This document shows positions 8,254 through 18,390 of a stretch of 41,098 nt of DNA, piece by piece. Origin of the DNA: Acidimicrobiales bacterium (GTDB lineage Bacteria > Actinomycetota > Acidimicrobiia > Acidimicrobiales > SZUA-35). The stretch's first letter is position 1, and each line of letters begins with the position of its first letter. The stretch spans positions 35,161 through 76,258 of the forward strand of contig JAHEJM010000008.1 of NCBI GenBank assembly GCA_024638815.1. The letters run 5' to 3'. The notes under the pieces are model-generated. The model searched no databases. It was not told the DNA's origin and was given only the letters and a program-made list of their open reading frames with translations. The translations under genes were made by a program, and so were the position numbers.

Positions 8254-9735
8254 ATGATCGAGTTCGTCCGACCCCACATCGACTGGCACGCTTTCGCCCC
8301 CGAGCTGATCGTGCTGTTCTGGGGTGCCCTGGTCACCATTGTCGACCTGGTGTTCCTGGAACGGGCCCGGCGCATCATGGGCCCGCTGACCGGTATCGGC
8401 TTCCTGCTGGCCATGATCCCGGTGCTGACGCTGTGGGATCAGGCCGACGACCTGCCCCGGGTACTGTTCGACGGTGCCTACGTGGTCGACAACTACGCCT
8501 TGCTGCTCAAGGGGCTGTTCCTGATCTCGGGCTATGTGATCGTACTGTTGTCCAGCAACTACATGGCCGAGGGCGATTACTACGACTCGGAGTTCTACCA
8601 GCTCATCGGGGCCTCCATCCTGGGCATGCTGGTCATGACGTCGGCTCGTGATCTGATTTCGATCTTCATCGCACTCGAGCTCCTGTCGATCCCCGCCTAC
8701 CTCATGGCCGCCTGGCGCAAGCGGGACCTGAAGTCCAACGAGGCCGGCCTGAAGTACATGCTGATGGGCGTGTTCGCCTCCGGCATCCTGCTCTACGGCA
8801 TGTCCCTGCTGTACGGGGCCGCCGCCGACACCCGCCTGAGCGAGATCGGGGCCGCCCTGGCCGACGGCGAATCGACGCCGCTGGTCACCCTCGGCGTGTT
8901 GTTCACCATCATCGGCTTCGCTTTCAAGGTGTCGGCCGTGCCCTTCCATACCTGGGCCCCCGACACCTACGAGGGCGCCCCGACGCCACTCACCGCCTTT
9001 CTGGCCGTGGCCTCCAAGACGGCCGGGTTCGTGGCCTTGCTCAACGTGGTGCTCTTCGCCTTCGGTGACCAGAGTGACCTGGTCGAACCCTTCATGTGGA
9101 TTCTCGCCGCCGCCACCATGACGGTGGGCAACCTGGTGGCCCTGCGCCAGACCAACATCGTGCGCATGTTGGCCTATTCCGGTATCGGCCAGGCCGGCTA
9201 CATGCTGGCACCGCTGGCCGTCTACGGTAATCGCCCGGCCCAGGCCCAGCAGGCCGTCGTCATCTACCTGCTGATCTATGCCGCCATGAACCTGGGGGCC
9301 TTCGCCGTGGTCATCATCGCCGCCCGCAAGACCCGCTCAGGTGAGATCGAGAGCTTCGGCGGCATGCTGCGCTACGCCCCCGGGATCACCCTTGCCATGA
9401 CCATCTTCCTGTTCTCGCTGTCCGGGGTGCCCCCCATGGGTGGCTTCTGGGCCAAGTTCTGGGTGTTCAAGGTACTCACCGACGGCTGGGAGCTATGGGG
9501 AACACTGCTGGCGTTGGTGGTGGCTGTCAATTCGGTGGTGGCCGCCTTCTACTACTTGAATGTGGCCAAGCAGATGTGGTTCCTGCCCACCCGGGACGGC
9601 GATGAGTCGCCGCTGGTGATTCCGCCGGCCCTCGTGGCCGCGGTGGCTATCACCGTGGCCGTCACGCTGATCACCGGTGTCACCGGGCTGGTCCCCGACT
9701 GGGCCGACTTCCCGGCCCTGGCCGCCGCCCCCTAA
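8254..9735 (+). CDS. nuoN: NADH-quinone oxidoreductase subunit N
   Basis: This third antiporter-like subunit is the last gene of the complex I operon, with 493 residues, close to the family norm. It has the glutamate-bearing helix IFIALELLSIPAYLMAAW and the lysine-bearing segment GFAFKVSAVPFHTWAPDTYE. The ATG start lies 6 bp after nuoM. The operon ends here: a large palindrome follows 21 bp after the stop, and the next gene is of an unrelated type. Confidence 0.96.
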   Translation: MIEFVRPHIDWHAFAPELIVLFWGALVTIVDLVFLERARRIMGPLTGIGFLLAMIPVLTLWDQADDLPRVLFDGAYVVDNYALLLKGLFLISGYVIVLLSSNYMAEGDYYDSEFYQLIGASILGMLVMTSARDLISIFIALELLSIPAYLMAAWRKRDLKSNEAGLKYMLMGVFASGILLYGMSLLYGAAADTRLSEIGAALADGESTPLVTLGVLFTIIGFAFKVSAVPFHTWAPDTYEGAPTPLTAFLAVASKTAGFVALLNVVLFAFGDQSDLVEPFMWILAAATMTVGNLVALRQTNIVRMLAYSGIGQAGYMLAPLAVYGNRPAQAQQAVVIYLLIYAAMNLGAFAVVIIAARKTRSGEIESFGGMLRYAPGITLAMTIFLFSLSGVPPMGGFWAKFWVFKVLTDGWELWGTLLALVVAVNSVVAAFYYLNVAKQMWFLPTRDGDESPLVIPPALVAAVAITVAVTLITGVTGLVPDWADFPALAAAP

Positions 9736-9756
9736 GCTAAGCCGCACACCCTCCAC

Positions 9757-9810
9757 CGAACTTTGAGCGGCCCACGACCCACTTGCGGGTCGTCCCACGC
9801 TCAGAGTTCG
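9757..9810. repeat. Long palindrome after nuoN (copy 1 of DUF559-flanking element)
   Basis: The outer stem CGAACTTTGAGCG (9757-9769) pairs with CGCTCAGAGTTCG (9798-9810), with one T-G wobble. After a 4-nt internal loop the inner stem ACGACCC (9774-9780) pairs with GGGTCGT (9787-9793). It could serve as the terminator of the nuo operon, although no U-tract follows. A homologous palindrome lies on the other side of the next gene at 10801-10848. Confidence 0.85.
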
Positions 9811-9883
9811 CCGGTTGTGACCGGTGTGGTTGGAACTCGGAGCCCCGGCTCCCTCGTAGCACCCCTACGAAGGGAGAATCTGC

Positions 9884-10807
9884 ATGTCCGACATCCGGTG
9901 GCAGATGGAAAACGATGCCCGTCAACGAACTCATGGCGTGATCAGCCGGGCACAGGCGCTCGACGCCGGACTCTCGATCAGCCAGGTTGACCGCCGCGTT
10001 CGAAGGCGGCAGTGGAAGCCGTCCGGGTATCCGGGCTGGATGATTCTGGCCGACTGCTGGGACGATCCGCTGCCCCACCTGACCTGCGCCATTGCCGCAC
10101 TTGAGGGTCCGGCCTGGCGGAGATCGGCGACGGCGCTCCATGGGCTTGGCTCGCATCCACCGAAGCCTGAGGTGCTTGCCCGTCAGGACCGGTCCGGCGT
10201 GGCCCGGTCCGGCCGCTATGAGCCGTCGATCTGGACGGTGACCTGTATCGCAGGACTGCGTTGCCTGACCCTTGAGGACACCGTCGCATCGATGGCCGGT
10301 GTCAGCCATCCCGACCGGTTCGACGAACTGGTCGACGCGGTCCTCCTTCAGAATCGAACCGAATGGCCCCGTCTGGCCTCGGCGTTCCGGCGGGTGAGAC
10401 GAAAGGGTCGGCTCGGCTCGGCGCAGCTGGGACGCGTGCTCGAGGAGCGGCGCAGTGAGCAGGCCGTGCCGCTGTCCCACTGGAGCAGGAAGTTTGTCCG
10501 AGCACTCTGGGACACCGGGCTACCCAAGCCACAAATGGAGTGGAGGATCCAGCAGGCCGGCCGGCTGGTCGCCCAGGTTGATCTGGCTTATCCCGAGTGT
10601 CGCTACGCCATCGAATTGGACAGCCTGGCTCACCATCTCAATCCCGACGCATTCGAGGAGGACCGACGCCGTGATGCCGACCTGGCCGCCGCCGGTTGGC
10701 TGGTCCGGCGGTTCACCTGGAAGCAGTTCGACGAACGATTCCCCTGGGTGCTGCGGGTGATCCGGTCCGACCTGGCCTCCCGCTCCGGTCTCCTGCCGGT
10801 ACTTTGA
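9884..10807 (+). CDS. AbiEi-type N-terminal domain plus DUF559 (Vsr-like PD-(D/E)XK) protein
   Basis: A 307-residue protein. Its N-terminus (about 12-60) resembles the winged-helix domain of AbiEi-type antitoxins (HGVISRAQALDAGLSISQVDRRV). The C-terminal part (about 215-295) resembles DUF559, a Vsr-like nuclease fold. The likely catalytic residues are D233 in QVDLAYP, E244 and D246 in IELD, the RRRD segment (261-264), and the final GWLVRRFTWKQF strand. Such orphan proteins are common in actinobacteria and have no proven function. No AbiEii-type toxin gene is next to it. The ATG has a good ribosome binding site (AAGGGAG). The gene lies between two copies of one palindrome, and its own stop codon falls inside the second copy. 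Confidence 0.75.
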   Translation: MSDIRWQMENDARQRTHGVISRAQALDAGLSISQVDRRVRRRQWKPSGYPGWMILADCWDDPLPHLTCAIAALEGPAWRRSATALHGLGSHPPKPEVLARQDRSGVARSGRYEPSIWTVTCIAGLRCLTLEDTVASMAGVSHPDRFDELVDAVLLQNRTEWPRLASAFRRVRRKGRLGSAQLGRVLEERRSEQAVPLSHWSRKFVRALWDTGLPKPQMEWRIQQAGRLVAQVDLAYPECRYAIELDSLAHHLNPDAFEEDRRRDADLAAAGWLVRRFTWKQFDERFPWVLRVIRSDLASRSGLLPVL

Positions 10808-10882
10808 GCGCTGGACGACCCATGAAGGGGTCGTGGGAGGCTCAAAGTTCGAAGGGCAGGGGTCGTGGGAGGCTCAAAGTTT
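10801..10882. repeat. Long palindrome after DUF559 gene (copy 2) with duplicated right arm
   Basis: The outer stem ACTTTGAGC (10801-10809) pairs with GCTCAAAGT (10840-10848). The inner stem ACGACCC (10815-10821) pairs with GGGTCGT (10828-10834). The outer and inner stems are nearly identical to those at 9757-9810, while the internal loops differ. The right arm is then repeated 32 bp further on (10860-10880). The element includes the stop codon of the upstream gene. Confidence 0.85.
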
Positions 10883-10897
10883 GAAAAAGGGCCGGGA

Positions 10898-10903
10898 TAG
10901 GGT
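10898..10903 (+). promoter_or_regulatory. -10 box TAGGGT, probable leaderless promoter of the MidA-type gene
   Basis: TAGGGT lies 7 nt before the ATG at 10911. In actinobacteria this spacing places the transcript start at or next to the start codon. It supports the 10911 start over a longer reading that would begin inside the palindrome. Confidence 0.55.
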
Positions 10904-10910
10904 TGGCGTG

Positions 10911-11888
10911 ATGGAGCGGTTCGATGCCTACATGGAGCGCTGCCTGTACGGAGCGGACGGCTTCTACAGAACCGCTGGAACCGCCGGCCGGCGACGGGGC
11001 GACTTCATCACCAGTCCCGAGGTCGGGCCCCTGTTCGGTGCGGTGTTGGCCTCGGCCCTCGACGCCTGGTGGGATGATGCCGGCCAACCCGATGACTGGG
11101 CGGTTTACGATGTCGGCTGCGGGCCGAACGCGTTGCTCAAAGCAATACGTCGCGCTCGGCCCATGGAAGAACGGCCGTGGCGACTGGTGGGCATCGACCG
11201 GGTCCACGGCGGCGCCGACGGCTCGACGCCGCCATCACCGGACCGGGGGATCGAGCGGGCCGTCGAGCTGCCTGACGACCTGAGCAATGCGGTTGTAGTG
11301 GCCAACGAGCTTCTCGACAACATGCCATTCCGGATCATCGAACACTCGGCGTCCGGAGAATGGTTCGAGATCCATGTCGACAACGGTGTCGAGCGCCGAT
11401 GCGGGACCGAGGCCCGACTCGACATTCCGGCCGGAACCCGGGCGCCGCGACTCGAGCAGGCCGATCGGTGGTGTCATTCCGTCATCGAGCGGCAGCCGGC
11501 CCGACTGCTGGTGTTCGACTACGGGGCCACCACCACGGCTCGGTTGGCCCGACGGGGCGGGTGGCTGCGAACCTATCAGAGTCATCGGCGGGGAACGGAT
11601 CCCCTGTACGAACCCGGTCGGTGGGACATCACCACCGACATCGCCGTCGACCAGCTACCGGCGCCCCACCGAGTGATGGACCAACGCCGTTTCCTGATCG
11701 AGGCCGGAATCGAGGGTCTGGTCGACGAGGGTCGGGAGCACTGGAAGGCCCACGCCCACCGTCCCGACATCACGGCCATGATGATGCGGAGCCGGGTTTC
11801 CGAGGCCGACGCGCTGCTGGATCCCGACGGGCTGGGATCGTGGCTGGTGTTGGAATGGGGCACGTCGTTGGCCACAACCCGACCCTGA
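10911..11888 (+). CDS. SAM-dependent methyltransferase, MidA/NDUFAF7 family (COG1565)
   Basis: A 325-residue protein with the two hallmark segments of the MidA family: RGDFITSPEVGPLFG at about residues 29-43 and ANELLDNMPFRI at about 131-142. The SAM-binding glycine motif is VYDVGCGPN (about 65-73). In mitochondria, NDUFAF7 of this family dimethylates an arginine of NDUFS2, the NuoD homologue, and is needed for complex I assembly. The bacterial role is not established. The nuo operon ends 1.2 kb upstream, which makes NuoD a natural candidate substrate; that is inference. The start at 10911 is chosen because a TAGGGT box sits 7 nt upstream and the family N-terminus fits there. Confidence 0.85.
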   Translation: MERFDAYMERCLYGADGFYRTAGTAGRRRGDFITSPEVGPLFGAVLASALDAWWDDAGQPDDWAVYDVGCGPNALLKAIRRARPMEERPWRLVGIDRVHGGADGSTPPSPDRGIERAVELPDDLSNAVVVANELLDNMPFRIIEHSASGEWFEIHVDNGVERRCGTEARLDIPAGTRAPRLEQADRWCHSVIERQPARLLVFDYGATTTARLARRGGWLRTYQSHRRGTDPLYEPGRWDITTDIAVDQLPAPHRVMDQRRFLIEAGIEGLVDEGREHWKAHAHRPDITAMMMRSRVSEADALLDPDGLGSWLVLEWGTSLATTRP

Positions 11889-11917
11889 GGCACGATCACG
11901 TTCCAAACCACGCCGGA

Positions 11918-11923
11918 TAGACT
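11918..11923 (+). promoter_or_regulatory. -10 box TAGACT, probable leaderless promoter of the TetR gene
   Basis: TAGACT lies 8 nt before the ATG at 11932. The short distance suggests a leaderless or nearly leaderless transcript. No Shine-Dalgarno sequence is visible. Confidence 0.5.
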
Positions 11924-11931
11924 TGATCCCC

Positions 11932-12576
11932 ATGGCTGCCGCCCACCGCCCGCCACTCAGCCGGGAACGAATTGCCCAGGTTGCCCTCGAGATCACGGCC
12001 CAGGACGGTCTGAGCGGCCTGTCTATGCGCAAGCTCGGCTCCGAGCTCGGGGTGGAAGCCATGTCGCTCTACCATTACGTGGCCAGCAAGGACCACCTGC
12101 TCGACCTCATGGTCGACCGGCTCTACGACGAGATCAAACTTCCCAGTGATCTTCCGGCCGATCAGTGGGAGCAGACCTTCGGCCAGTCCCTGCGGTCGTT
12201 CTATGACCTGCTTCTCGATCACGCTGCGGCGTTGGAGTTGTTCACCCAGCGACCGGCGTCCACCACCAACGCCTTCCGCACGCTGTATTGGGTCTATCAC
12301 CGGTTCCAGATGATCGGTCTCGGGCCTCGAGAGGCATCTCTCGCCTATCGATATGCGGTGTCGTTTGTGGTTGGTCAAGCCGTGATCGAGCTGGGTATGC
12401 GCCGATTCCGAACAGAACTGCCGGCGGTGGAGCTCGACGAGCCGGGCATGGCCGAGTTCATCGCTCACAATCTGGAATTGAGCGGGGACGCCATGTTCGA
12501 GATCGGCCTCGACATGGTCTTTCAGACCGTGGCCGTACGATTCGGGCTGCAACGGTCCGTGGTTGGGCACGTGTGA
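11932..12576 (+). CDS. TetR/AcrR-family transcriptional regulator
   Basis: A 214-residue DNA-binding regulator. The N-terminal helix-turn-helix (about residues 6-60) is clear: LSRERIAQVALEITAQDGLS, then MRKLGSELGVEAMSLYHYV and SKDHLLDLMVDRL. The C-terminal part is an all-helical ligand-binding and dimer domain without a recognisable ligand signature. Its length is typical. The next gene is acetyl-CoA synthetase in the same direction, 135 bp away with its own promoter-like box, so local control of acsA is possible but unproven. A TTG 9 bp upstream is a poorer start. Confidence 0.9.
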   Translation: MAAAHRPPLSRERIAQVALEITAQDGLSGLSMRKLGSELGVEAMSLYHYVASKDHLLDLMVDRLYDEIKLPSDLPADQWEQTFGQSLRSFYDLLLDHAAALELFTQRPASTTNAFRTLYWVYHRFQMIGLGPREASLAYRYAVSFVVGQAVIELGMRRFRTELPAVELDEPGMAEFIAHNLELSGDAMFEIGLDMVFQTVAVRFGLQRSVVGHV

Positions 12577-12664
12577 ACCTCCATTCGACGGCCGATTGAA
12601 TCCACTGAGTGGCCGGATGGCCCCGGTCAACGGTCCGTCATGGCACGCGGTCGCCACTTGGCAC

Positions 12665-12670
12665 TAGGAT
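12665..12670 (+). promoter_or_regulatory. -10 box TAGGAT upstream of acsA
   Basis: TAGGAT lies 41 nt before the acsA ATG, leaving a leader of about 35 nt that carries a good ribosome binding site (AGGAGTAGGAG). I see no convincing -35 box. Confidence 0.4.
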
Positions 12671-12711
12671 CGCCCCATCGCAAGGGGAATCCAGTCACAG
12701 GAGTAGGAGCG

Positions 12712-14667
<1,956 letters not shown>

Positions 14668-14695
14668 GCCCCGCCCCGATCGGCGCCATTGCTCA

Positions 14696-14734
14696 GCAAC
14701 AGGACCGGCTGAAAGGCCGGTCCTGTTGCGTTTT
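14696..14734 (+). terminator. Intrinsic terminator of acsA
   Basis: A perfect 14-bp stem, GCAACAGGACCGGC (14696-14709) with GCCGGTCCTGTTGC (14716-14729), has a 6-nt loop TGAAAG and is followed by GTTTT. It is the clearest intrinsic terminator in the window. Confidence 0.92.
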
Positions 14735-15006
14735 CATTACCGTGCTGCTGGGCGGGAGCCGACGAGCCGACCGGAGACGTGAACGTCGCCGGGAGTACAC
14801 CACCATCGCCGACACACTGTCGTGGAGCTTGGGTGACCGGAAACCGGTTCGGGCGAAAGGCAGACGTCGTGAACGGTCGTGAACGGCACAACCGAGATCA
14901 AGAGAATCCCGAGCTGCAGGATCTGAAGCGACGGCCGCGCTCGGTGGGCGGGGCTCATCAGCTCGAGGGTCCCGATACCGGTGCCATCATGCATCGGGAA
15001 ACCGCC
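14735..15006. other. Region between the acsA terminator and the next gene
   Basis: A 272-bp stretch that stays open in the frame of the next gene but has no family match and poor codon use. It contains a short direct repeat (TCGTGAACGG twice, near 14868). I see no RNA gene here. The promoter of the next gene should lie in it, but no clear -10/-35 pair is visible. Confidence 0.4.
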
Positions 15007-16080
15007 ATGGCTCGCAACCGCCGCCTGGTCTCGATGGCGGCAGTGGTGGTCCTCGTCGTCGGCGGCGGGTTGATCGCGGTCGAGCTGGCCCGAGGTCAGG
15101 GTCCCGGCACCGCCGTGATCGCCGGCCAACTCGCCGATCTCGACGGCGATCCGACCGGAGAGCCGGGACCAGCCGAGACGACGATAAAGGACGATGGCCC
15201 GACGGTCGAGGAGACCGGGCCGACACCGCTCGAGAACGAGCCGGGTGATACCGATGACACCGATGACGCCGGAGACGGTGACACAGGCGCCACCGTGAGC
15301 GGGCGGGACGCAGTCGAGGCCCTTGACCCACCCTCACCCTCGTCACTGTCCGACGGTGTCGGCGGCTGGTTGACGGTGAAGGACGACGGAACCCTGTCCC
15401 GACTGGCCCCGGACGGTGCCGAGTCCGTCATTCGGCTCCCCGATCGGGGTGGCTGGACCCAGCGGCTTGTCACTGATCTCGCCCCCATCGACGGCACGCC
15501 CTATCTGCTCATGGACGAGTTCGTCAGTCGTGACGACCTGGCGTTCGAACGGGTCCAGGAGGTGGCGAGCCGTTACGGGCTCACGATCGATCCCGACTCG
15601 GACTACGAAGCCGCCCTGGCCGAGGTGGCGACCGCTCAGGAACTGGATTCGCTGAACCATTTCGAGGTATCGATCCTGGCGGTCGACGTGATCTCGGGAC
15701 GGGTGACCACGGTGGAACGTCGAGTCATCAACTCCATTGCCGACCCCGGCTGGGTCTACAACGGGCACATCACCGCCAACGGATCGCGCCTGGTGGTCAT
15801 GCGGGAGCTGTGGCAGGGGGCGTGCATGTACGCCGAGGCCCTGACCCTGGACGGGGCCCCGGTCGACGATCCGAGAACCGACCAGTACCGCAAACCGGCC
15901 GGACTCGACACGCTGACCTTCGAGGAGATCTCGGCCATGCAGCGCGGTGAGGCCCCATGGCCCGAGCCCTGCCTGACCCTCGACGTGATCAACGACGGCG
16001 GCCAGGCCGCCCTGGGAACCCAGGCCGGCCCGGGCAACCTCGAGGTGTTCCGACAGGCATGGTTCCAGGCCGGTCTGTAG
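15007..16080 (+). CDS. Membrane-anchored or secreted protein of unknown function with acidic linker
   Basis: I do not recognise this protein of about 357 residues. It begins MARNRRLVSMAAVVVLVV, a positively charged start followed by one hydrophobic helix (residues about 7-30), so it is probably a signal anchor. Residues about 45-100 form an acidic, Pro/Thr/Asp/Glu-rich linker (DDTDDAGDGDTG). The rest (about 110-357) is a soluble outer domain with regularly spaced turns (GGWLTVKDDGTLSRLAPDG), which may be beta-rich. An in-frame ATG at 14989 is an alternative start. Both starts have weak ribosome sites. Confidence 0.65.
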   Translation: MARNRRLVSMAAVVVLVVGGGLIAVELARGQGPGTAVIAGQLADLDGDPTGEPGPAETTIKDDGPTVEETGPTPLENEPGDTDDTDDAGDGDTGATVSGRDAVEALDPPSPSSLSDGVGGWLTVKDDGTLSRLAPDGAESVIRLPDRGGWTQRLVTDLAPIDGTPYLLMDEFVSRDDLAFERVQEVASRYGLTIDPDSDYEAALAEVATAQELDSLNHFEVSILAVDVISGRVTTVERRVINSIADPGWVYNGHITANGSRLVVMRELWQGACMYAEALTLDGAPVDDPRTDQYRKPAGLDTLTFEEISAMQRGEAPWPEPCLTLDVINDGGQAALGTQAGPGNLEVFRQAWFQAGL

Positions 16081-16146
16081 GTTCCGCCCGACCCTCCATC
16101 AGCCCCTGATCCCACTGGGTTTATCCGTTCTTTCATATCTCTCCAG

Positions 16147-16152
16147 TAGATT
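16147..16152 (+). promoter_or_regulatory. -10 box TAGATT, probable leaderless promoter of htpX
   Basis: TAGATT ends 6 nt before the htpX ATG. The GGAGG next to it is only 1 nt from the ATG, too close to work as a normal ribosome binding site, so a leaderless transcript is more likely. Confidence 0.55.
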
Positions 16153-16158
16153 GGAGGC

Positions 16159-16998
16159 ATGAAGAATGGAGTGAAAACAGCAGTGTTGCTGGCCGCGCTG
16201 GGCGGCATCATCATGCTGTTCGGTTCCTTCTTCGGTCGGGGTGGCCTGACCATTGCCTTCCTCATTTCGCTGGTCATGATCGGCGGGTCCTACTTCTTCA
16301 GCGACAGGCTGGCCATTCGGGCCGCTCGCGCCGTCGAGGTCGATCGGGCCCAACTACCCCAGTACTACGAGATCATGGAGGATCTGACGGCGCGAGCCAA
16401 CCTTCCCATGCCCCGGCTCTATGTGTCGCCGGAGCAGCAGCCCAACGCCTTCGCCACCGGACGGAATCCGGCCAACGCCGCCGTATGTGTCACCGAGGGG
16501 TTGCTCAAGACCCTGTCGTGGGAGGAGATCACCGGGGTGCTGGCCCACGAGCTGGCCCACATCCGTAACCGCGACATTCTGACCGGTTCGGTGGCGGCCA
16601 CCATCGCCACCACCATCAGCTATGCCGCCAACATGGCCATGTGGGGTGCTATCGGCGGTCGACGGCGGGACGACGGCAATCCGATCATCATGCTGGCCTT
16701 CGCCATCCTGGCCCCCATCGCAGCATCGCTCATACAGATGGCCATCAGCCGAAGTCGGGAGTTCGAAGCCGATCGTTCGGCCGCTCGGCTCCTCAACGAC
16801 GGCGAACCGCTGGCCCGGGCACTGGAAAAGCTGCACGGCTTCTCCCAGCGCATCCCGTCGAGCGTTCCCCCGCCCCAGGCCAGCCACTACATCATCAATC
16901 CGCTGGCCAACCGCAAGGTCAGCTTCGCCAACCTGTTCACCACCCACCCGGCGGCCGAGGCCCGCATTGCCGCCCTACGCTCGGGTGAGTGGCAATGA
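16159..16998 (+). CDS. htpX: HtpX-family membrane zinc metalloprotease
   Basis: This integral membrane protease of the M48 family helps degrade misfolded membrane proteins under stress. It has 279 residues. Two N-terminal helices (about 8-25 and 30-48) are followed by the zinc motif H130-E131-L-A-H134 and the third ligand E203 in SREFEADRSAAR. Two more hydrophobic segments lie at about 143-165 and 175-195. All catalytic residues are present. The gene is convergent with yajQ, with 48 bp between the stops and no clear terminator. Confidence 0.95.
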   Translation: MKNGVKTAVLLAALGGIIMLFGSFFGRGGLTIAFLISLVMIGGSYFFSDRLAIRAARAVEVDRAQLPQYYEIMEDLTARANLPMPRLYVSPEQQPNAFATGRNPANAAVCVTEGLLKTLSWEEITGVLAHELAHIRNRDILTGSVAATIATTISYAANMAMWGAIGGRRRDDGNPIIMLAFAILAPIAASLIQMAISRSREFEADRSAARLLNDGEPLARALEKLHGFSQRIPSSVPPPQASHYIINPLANRKVSFANLFTTHPAAEARIAALRSGEWQ

Positions 16999-17046
16999 TA
17001 AAGGTGGGATCGCTCCGGTCCGGTCGGTGAACGCCGGTGGTGAGTC

Positions 17047-17541
17047 TCAGTCCCGGAAGTTCTCGAATTGGAGGGGCACATCGAAGTCGGCCTCCCGCAG
17101 TGAGGCGATGACCTCCTGCAGGATGTCCCGCTTCTTGCCCGAGACCCGCACCTGATCGCCTTGGGTCTGGGACTGGATGCCCTTGAGCTTCATGTCCTTG
17201 ATATGGCTGTTGATCTTCTTGGCCGTGTCCGACGAGATTCCGGCCTTCAACGACACCGCCATTCGGGCCCGACCGCCGGAAGCGTCCTGAACCTCACCGA
17301 AGTCCACCGACTTGAGCGAGATCTTGCGCTTGATCAGTTTCTCTTCCAGCACCTGGCGGAAGGCGATCATGCGATCCTGGCTGGCCGTCTCCAAGGTGAT
17401 CGTCATGTCCTTGTCGTTGAGGTCGAGGGTGGAGTTGGTGTCCTTGAAGTCGTAGCGATTCAACACCTCCCGGCTGGTCTGGTCGACCGCATTCCTGATC
17501 TCTTGCATGTCGATCTGGGAAACAACGTCAAAGCTTGCCAT
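17047..17541 (-). CDS. yajQ: YajQ-family nucleotide-binding protein (DUF520)
   Basis: A small cytoplasmic protein of 164 residues. Members of this family bind nucleotides, and some bind cyclic di-GMP and act in gene control; the role here is not shown. The family is recognised from MASFDVVSQIDMQEIRNAVD, NRYDFKDTNSTLDL, RKISLKSVDFG and the C-terminal FDVPLQFENFRD. The start at 17541 matches the family N-terminus; an ATG three codons upstream is possible but not conserved. It lies 10 bp after a membrane protein gene on the same strand and is probably cotranscribed with it. Confidence 0.93.
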   Translation of the reverse strand: MASFDVVSQIDMQEIRNAVDQTSREVLNRYDFKDTNSTLDLNDKDMTITLETASQDRMIAFRQVLEEKLIKRKISLKSVDFGEVQDASGGRARMAVSLKAGISSDTAKKINSHIKDMKLKGIQSQTQGDQVRVSGKKRDILQEVIASLREADFDVPLQFENFRD

Positions 17542-17551
17542 GGGTCCCAAC

Positions 17552-18289
17552 CTACCCGGCGGTCAAGCCGGTCGGTGCCCTGCGGGCCCCCAGCCGGCGA
17601 CGGAGCCGGGAGCCGATGAAGACGGCGCTCAGCAGGGTCAACCAGAACAGGGGGGAGCTGACCACGACAATGATCCGGCGCGCCGCCGGTTCGGTGGAGG
17701 GGAACCGCAGACCGGAAAGAGCCAGGCCGGTGATTACTGCCGACACCAGCCCGATGGAACCCGATGACAGGGCCACCGCCGATGCGACCATGGAGCGGCG
17801 GCCGTGCAGGCCGGGTCGACCGGTGGCCAGGGCGTCGACGAGCACGGCAGCCGAGGCGCCGGCACCGTAGGCGATCAACCAGCGGTCGAGCCAGGTCAGC
17901 TCGGCCCACGGCTTGACCCACCCTCGCCGTTGCAGCCCGGCCGACAGCTTGGCCACGGTGTTCGGCATGAGGTCGGCACCGGCGATCACGACCACGGCAT
18001 CGATGGTTTGGGTGACGGCCCAGAACAACAGACCGACCAGCCCGGCAGCCGTCGTGGCCAGCACAAGGCGACTCAGGCTGGTTTCGTCGTCGATCCAGGT
18101 GCCGGTTCGGGCCACCAACACCGGGAGCAGCGCGTCGTTGCCGAATCCCCATTGGAAGGTGATCCAGACGGTCATGATCGCGGCCGACGCCAAACGAAGC
18201 GCGGTCAGTCGGGACAGGTCGCGGCGGACGAGCGGCCAGTAGGGAACGTCGGCGACGACCGATGGCGGTTCGGCGGGAGATAACGTCAT
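17552..18289 (-). CDS. Integral membrane protein of unknown function
   Basis: A 245-residue protein with about five or six hydrophobic stretches, for example LASAAIMTVWITFQWGFG, VLATTAAGLVGLLFWAVTQ and IIVVVSSPLFWLTLLSAVFI. It ends in a basic tail (RLRRRLGARR). I do not recognise the family. The start is placed at the ATG at 18289. A longer reading would run into the tRNA gene on the other strand. A TAGCCT box lies 13 nt upstream of the ATG. It probably forms a two-gene operon with yajQ. Confidence 0.75.
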   Translation of the reverse strand: MTLSPAEPPSVVADVPYWPLVRRDLSRLTALRLASAAIMTVWITFQWGFGNDALLPVLVARTGTWIDDETSLSRLVLATTAAGLVGLLFWAVTQTIDAVVVIAGADLMPNTVAKLSAGLQRRGWVKPWAELTWLDRWLIAYGAGASAAVLVDALATGRPGLHGRRSMVASAVALSSGSIGLVSAVITGLALSGLRFPSTEPAARRIIVVVSSPLFWLTLLSAVFIGSRLRRRLGARRAPTGLTAG

Positions 18290-18373
18290 CGGAACACACC
18301 CGAGGCTACGGCATAACCTGCCGATTCGGCCGGAAGATGCAGGAATTGGGCACCGCTTCCGGCCGCCGAGCGC

Positions 18374-18379
18374 TACCCT
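18374..18379 (+). promoter_or_regulatory. -10 box TACCCT upstream of tRNA-Tyr
   Basis: TACCCT lies 11 nt before the first base of the tRNA, a suitable distance for transcription to begin just upstream of it. No convincing -35 box is seen at 17 nt. Confidence 0.4.
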
Positions 18380-18390
18380 GACAAACCTTA

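Noticed and set aside
9884..10807. Complete AbiE-type toxin-antitoxin system
   Set aside because: Only the AbiEi-like N-terminal domain is present, fused to DUF559; no AbiEii nucleotidyltransferase gene lies next to it.
14779..15006. N-terminal extension of the anchored unknown protein
   Set aside because: The frame is open, but the sequence is charged, irregular and lies before a clear signal-anchor helix; the ATG codons at 14989 or 15007 are better starts.
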